In this document: positions 14,586 to 17,232 of the stretch, in pieces
Numbering within the stretch: position 1 is the stretch's first letter
How the letters are laid out: every line of letters starts with the position of its first letter
Assembly (NCBI GenBank): GCA_964399955.1
Contig: CAYNST010000071.1
Span: 1 to 17,232 of the forward strand
Length of the DNA stretch: 17,232 nucleotides
Source of the DNA: CAYNST01 sp964399955
Lineage (GTDB): Bacteria; Pseudomonadota; Gammaproteobacteria; Pseudomonadales; Cellvibrionaceae
Direction of reading: 5' to 3'
The notes under the pieces: generated by a model
Told to the model about the DNA's origin: nothing
Seen by the model: only the letters and a program-made list of their open reading frames with translations
Database searches by the model: none
Translations under genes and position numbers: made by a program

Positions 14586-15086
14586 TTAGTTCCTGATTGT
14601 TTTCCGCACCGCTGTGATCTTGCCCTCGCCTTCGACATATGCTGCTTTCACAACACTGATGTTATCAATGCCCTGCTCGCGGAGATGGCTCATGAGCTCT
14701 TCTTCCGTCAGGAACTCGCTCCGCATGTTGCGCCTCAGAAATTTTCCGTCCCGAACCACTTGCAGGGGCGGCGATGAAACAAGCCACTCGACAAAAGCAA
14801 AGCGGTAACTGAGGCTGTTGGTTAGGTAATTCCAGCCCATAAGGGTGGAAATCATCACTAAGCCGTCCGTAACGGAGGTGTAGTCACCCATGGAGTGGGC
14901 TGCAGCCTGCGAGATAAGCACAATGAATATGAGATCCATCGTTGCCAGTTCTCCGCCAATTCGCCGCGGCATAAAACGCAACAGTAGCAGTATGGCAAAG
15001 TACAGAGCGGACCCACGCCCCATGAGTTCTAGCAGCGCGACGTTCGAGTCAAACACACTCGTCCAATCATCTGGAAGAAATTTCAA
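14586..15086 (-). CDS. DUF421 (YetF-like) membrane protein
   Basis: A 166-aa inner-membrane protein. Three helices lie at about residues 24-42, 48-64 and 70-88 (GSALYFAILLLLRFMPRRIG, ATMDLIFIVLISQAAAH). A cytoplasmic alpha/beta domain typical of DUF421 follows: SPPLQVVRDGKFLRRNMRSE, then EELMSHLREQGIDNISVVKA and YVEGEGKITAV. DUF421 proteins of the YetF type occur in spore-formers and many proteobacteria; their biochemical role is not established. It starts with TTG 15086, preceded by GAGGTG and overlapping the stop of the 65-aa frame (TTGA), which suggests translational coupling to the acetyltransferase gene upstream. Confidence 0.85.
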   Translation of the reverse strand: MKFLPDDWTSVFDSNVALLELMGRGSALYFAILLLLRFMPRRIGGELATMDLIFIVLISQAAAHSMGDYTSVTDGLVMISTLMGWNYLTNSLSYRFAFVEWLVSSPPLQVVRDGKFLRRNMRSEFLTEEELMSHLREQGIDNISVVKAAYVEGEGKITAVRKTIRN

Positions 15087-15280
15087 GCAACACCTCTTGC
15101 ACTAAGCATATGCGCTCCGGTGACCCATCTTTCCGGGCATGCAACCTTTGCAATTAGAGGCGGTGGATCTAGGCCTTTGGCAACCCTCTCGGCTAAGTTA
15201 GCCACCGCTGTGTTCAACAGCCTACGCGCGCGTGCCCGCCCTGAAGGATGCGGGGAAGTCATTCGAGCGAAGGTCACCAT
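15083..15280 (-). CDS. hypothetical 65-aa protein in an overlapping chain
   Basis: This short frame starts at ATG 15280 inside TAATG, the stop of the acetyltransferase, and ends in TGA inside TTGA, the start of the DUF421 gene. The composition (RARARRLLNTAVANLAERVA, KGLDPPPLIAKVACPERW) is basic at first, then mixed, without membrane helices. Only the overlaps at both ends support it. It has no family, and a leftover spacer kept open by chance is possible. Confidence 0.35.
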   Translation of the reverse strand: MVTFARMTSPHPSGRARARRLLNTAVANLAERVAKGLDPPPLIAKVACPERWVTGAHMLSARGVA

Positions 15281-15732
15281 TAGAAAGTAGGCCCAGCAAG
15301 TGATTTGACCACCAGGTGGTGAGCGCCGACTCCCTCGATTAAAAACTCAGCCGATGCTAGGGTGTAGCCGGATTTGACGTAAAAGTCCACCGCCGTGCTT
15401 CTCGCATTCGCCCAGATAAAGCTGGCTCCCTCTGTGCTGGCGTGGTTTTCTGCCGCAGCCACCAGCAACCTTCCAACCCCCTTTTTGCGAACGTTCGGGA
15501 GCGTGGCCATGGCCCGGATCTGAAAGGTGTTGCCGCTACTGATAGACGGATTCCCTTTGCGGTAGACGGACACTATCCCCACGATAGTACCGTCCCCGTC
15601 CTGCGCACCAAAGTGCCGGGTATCCGGAGCGCTGTCGCCTTCGAATACGCATTGCTGGATATCCTCCCCAGGACGAAGTATTTCGTTCCGGATGGGCAGG
15701 GTTTCCGAGGGTGAAATCTCTACTATCTTCAT
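15280..15732 (-). CDS. GNAT-family N-acetyltransferase
   Basis: A 150-aa acetyl-CoA-dependent N-acetyltransferase, from ATG 15732. The acetyl-CoA motif A is clear: QIRAMATLPNVRKKGVGRLL, with the R--G-G signature. A C-terminal motif B follows (FIWANARSTAVDFYVKSGY). The start of the fold is MKIVEISPSETLPIRNEIL. This layout is that of small stand-alone GNAT enzymes resembling ElaA/YjgM-type proteins; the acceptor is unknown. The frame is open to 15843, but that stretch lies inside a terminator hairpin, so ATG 15732 (or 15747) is chosen although neither has a strong ribosome binding site. It heads an overlapping chain with the 65-aa frame and DUF421. Confidence 0.85.
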   Translation of the reverse strand: MKIVEISPSETLPIRNEILRPGEDIQQCVFEGDSAPDTRHFGAQDGDGTIVGIVSVYRKGNPSISSGNTFQIRAMATLPNVRKKGVGRLLVAAAENHASTEGASFIWANARSTAVDFYVKSGYTLASAEFLIEGVGAHHLVVKSLAGPTF

Positions 15733-15809
15733 CAGAAATGGCCGCATAGGAAAATTGACTTCAATAAACAACCGGCCCGTCGACCTAGTCCGCCTCTCAG
15801 TGCACCGAG

Positions 15810-15852
15810 AAAAAACGGCGCCAAGCCGCACATATTCGTTCAAGCGCCGTTT
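15810..15852 (-). terminator. rho-independent terminator of the 69-aa gene
   Basis: A 9-bp stem, AAACGGCGC and GCGCCGTTT, encloses a 22-nt loop. On the minus strand it ends in six T's (forward A-run from 15810). It lies 48 bp after the stop of the gene at 15900-16109. A smaller hairpin, GCAACC/GGTTGC at 15874-15890, precedes it. Confidence 0.6.
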
Positions 15853-15899
15853 CCAGGAAAAGGGCTTGCAAGAGCAACCATCCGGGTTGCGATAGGTCT

Positions 15900-16109
15900 C
15901 TACGCGATATTTCGATACTCCAGTATCAGGCGGATTATTTCATGGTCGCTCTTCGTTGCAGCCAATGATTCATTCATGGAAGACCTTTGCGGCAAGCGAA
16001 TATTAAACCTTGAGCGCAATACGTCCGCCACCTGCTTATCAGATGCAGGGTCAAACTCCTTCCCCGCGTAAACACAAATGCGCTGAAACACGAATTCTTT
16101 ACTCGCCAT
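15900..16109 (-). CDS. small conserved protein of unknown function
   Basis: A 69-aa soluble protein from ATG 16109, with AGG about 6-8 bp upstream. The sequence (FQRICVYAGKEFDPASDKQV, ADVLRSRFNIRLPQRSSMNE, SLAATKSDHEIIRLILEYRN) has the regular alternation of a compact alpha/beta domain and resembles short uncharacterised proteobacterial proteins. No metal or catalytic motif was seen. It has its own terminator, so it is probably a one-gene unit. It is real by composition, ribosome binding site and terminator. Confidence 0.65.
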   Translation of the reverse strand: MASKEFVFQRICVYAGKEFDPASDKQVADVLRSRFNIRLPQRSSMNESLAATKSDHEIIRLILEYRNIA

Positions 16110-16390
16110 TATAGACCTGCACTCTGTAAATCATGTTTCCATTTCCGGCTGATTGGCCACTGCGATTGCCGAGTTCAGACTGCCTTCTGCCACAACGCAT
16201 TCGCCGAGCGCCCGACTGCCTCCCGAAATGGTCATCTCTGTGCGACAACTCGACTTTTGCGACCGGTGTGACGAACCCTACATTTGCTGATTAAGTTCCC
16301 GACCAAGCGCTTGTGAGGCACCTGGCTGCCATCAGAAACCTGACTGCCAATATAGCCCAATGGTGGGCATATCTGCCAGCAGCAGCATGC
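16110..16390. other. intergenic stretch between two minus-strand genes
   Basis: The promoter of the 69-aa gene should lie at its left end, but no clear -35/-10 pair is seen. A minus frame ending at about 16236 (VPHKRLVGNLISKCRVRHTG) has a gene-like composition but no start or family. Confidence 0.35.
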
Positions 16391-16900
16391 TCAGTACTCC
16401 CAGCTGCGGTATGTCTGGTTAACTTCTTTCATGTCTTCATAGAGCCATACCATTCGGTCTAGAAACCAGCTTTTTCCAAGATAAGCAAGCGCCACTCCAA
16501 AGACGGCGCCCCAAGCCGAATTGTAAACGGTGGACCATATTGCCAAAACCAGTCCAATAAACGAGAGGCAGTTGAGTAGGCCGTGCAACGGAATCCGATG
16601 TTTGTCGGGTATAGGAACTTTGTCTCTATTCAAAAATACCCGCTCACCCAAAACTGCTTTTGAAGCCCAGTTCATTGTGGATTTCGGCTTGCCAAAAAGA
16701 ATGGGGTTGAAAAACATCCACAGAAGTGATGCCAGCCCCGGAACCAGGCACCACCAACCTATCCAAGCCCTGCTCCAGAACGCGAGCACCATAACTGGAA
16801 GCACTGAATAACGCGTCCAAACGCTGATCGGGTTGGCGTGCCTCATCCAATTCTCATCGTTTAGATTGAAAAGATTAGCGATTCTACGTTCCAGCGTCAT
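16391..16900 (-). CDS. DUF6653-type membrane protein
   Basis: A 169-aa integral membrane protein. It matches the DUF6653 pattern: NWMRHANPISVWTRYSVLPV, FWSRAWIGWWCLVP, FNPILFGKP, and MNWASKAVLGERVFLNRDK. Hydrophobic helices lie at about residues 27-41, 44-65 and two more in 105-140. The tail is charged (WLYEDMKEVNQTYRSWEY). Its function is unknown. The frame is open to 16954, but ATG 16900 is chosen because GAGGG stands 6 bp upstream. An inverted repeat ACGGTC/GACCGT lies at 16925-16942, before the ribosome binding site, and might be regulatory. It is monocistronic as far as can be seen. Confidence 0.85.
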   Translation of the reverse strand: MTLERRIANLFNLNDENWMRHANPISVWTRYSVLPVMVLAFWSRAWIGWWCLVPGLASLLWMFFNPILFGKPKSTMNWASKAVLGERVFLNRDKVPIPDKHRIPLHGLLNCLSFIGLVLAIWSTVYNSAWGAVFGVALAYLGKSWFLDRMVWLYEDMKEVNQTYRSWEY

Positions 16901-17020
16901 CTTATGCCCTCGTCGAGGTGACAGACGGTCTCGGTGGACCGTAAAGCGACCCAATCATTGCATAAATCCGATTACTAGTGACCAGGCAACGCGAGCCATT
17001 TGCTTCGAATAGTGCCGCCG

Positions 17021-17200
17021 CACCTGCCCCCTTCTTTTATACTACTTCTGCAGTGCCTACTTCTGCAGTGCCTGTCCCCTTCTTCCCTCTCTGTGGTGCC
17101 TGTCCCCTTCTTAGTACTTCTGCAGTGCCTGTCCCCTTCTTCCCTCCCTGTCCCCTTCTTCCCTCTTCTTTATCCTCCCTGTGGTGCCTGTCCCCTTCTT
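17021..17200. repeat. cluster of CCTGTCCCCTTCTT repeats
   Basis: The 14-mer CCTGTCCCCTTCTT (AAGAAGGGGACAGG on the minus strand) occurs exactly five times, starting at 17071, 17099, 17128, 17147 and 17187, plus a degenerate copy at 17021-17036. Four copies are preceded by GTG. The GGGGACAGG(CAC) core is the type of short dispersed repeat often found near REP-associated tyrosine (RAYT, Y1) transposase genes in proteobacteria. No such gene is inside the window. Confidence 0.75.
17043..17129. repeat. 15-bp TACTTCTGCAGTGCC repeat, three copies
   Basis: TACTTCTGCAGTGCC occurs twice in direct tandem (17043-17057 and 17058-17072) and again at 17115-17129. The copies are interleaved with the CCTGTCCCCTTCTT cluster, so the array has grown by duplication of composite units. 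Confidence 0.7.
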
Positions 17201-17232
17201 TTCGCTGCCTTCTATTCTACAACTTTGGCTCA

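Noticed and set aside
14477..14620. Minus-strand frame ending VLPTGITALVLILPSDDRRS
   Set aside because: Overlaps the end of DUF421 out of frame and lacks a start; DUF421 ends normally without it.
15810..15890. Integron attC site (TTCGTTCAAGC similarity, cassette-like small genes nearby)
   Set aside because: No GTTRRRY core pair flanks the palindrome, and the stem with a T-run is better explained as a terminator.
17021..17200. CRISPR array
   Set aside because: Repeats are only 14 bp, spacings are irregular (19-40 bp) and the spacers are themselves repetitive.

Overview
The window looks like a piece of a gammaproteobacterial chromosome of moderately high GC. The clues are AGGA-type ribosome binding sites, an MFP/RND efflux pair, an IS4-type transposase and GGGGACAGGC-type dispersed repeats. 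A marine or environmental lineage is plausible, but this is inference and the genus cannot be fixed from the sequence. Most of the window is a patchwork of small accessory genes, several visibly broken, around one large intact efflux operon.

Left part (1-2604). A winged-helix regulator runs off the left edge on the minus strand. It is knocked out of frame by a 5-bp tandem duplication. Its start lies inside the first of three tandem palindromic operators (416-446, 459-487, 554-580), whose centres are 42 and 94 bp apart, close to whole helical turns. A short HTH relic lies beyond. Next come two same-strand genes at 1255-2604. One encodes a protein with a long glycine-rich hydrophobic hairpin near its C-terminus. 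The other encodes a small three-helix membrane protein. Together they look like a pore-forming effector with its membrane immunity partner.

Middle-left (2756-5837, minus strand). An XRE repressor is followed by a conserved 324-aa protein of unknown function and a short signal-peptide-bearing tail protein. A perfect palindrome abuts the repressor's start codon. Upstream lie a frameshifted relic and a truncated IS4-family transposase, whose end supplies the last codons of a small membrane protein gene.

Middle (5990-9619). An intact secreted alpha/beta hydrolase of the tripeptidyl-aminopeptidase (S33/TAP) type is followed by a strong minus-strand hairpin, a frameshifted GNAT acetyltransferase, another relic, an intact CxxC/CxxC protein with a very acidic tail, and a lipoprotein gene broken by a single-base shift near its start.

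Right (9817-17232, minus strand). A membrane fusion protein and an RND pump form a two-gene operon 4 bp apart. No outer-membrane channel gene is present, so a channel encoded elsewhere is expected. Upstream is a chain of overlapping frames (GNAT acetyltransferase, 65-aa ORF, DUF421 membrane protein), then a 69-aa conserved protein with its own terminator, then a DUF6653-type membrane protein. The window ends in a cluster of CCTGTCCCCTTCTT repeats.

The parts that deserve attention are the putative pore-former/immunity pair, the triple-operator regulator, the XRE module with its start-proximal operator, and the density of independent frameshifts outside the efflux operon.
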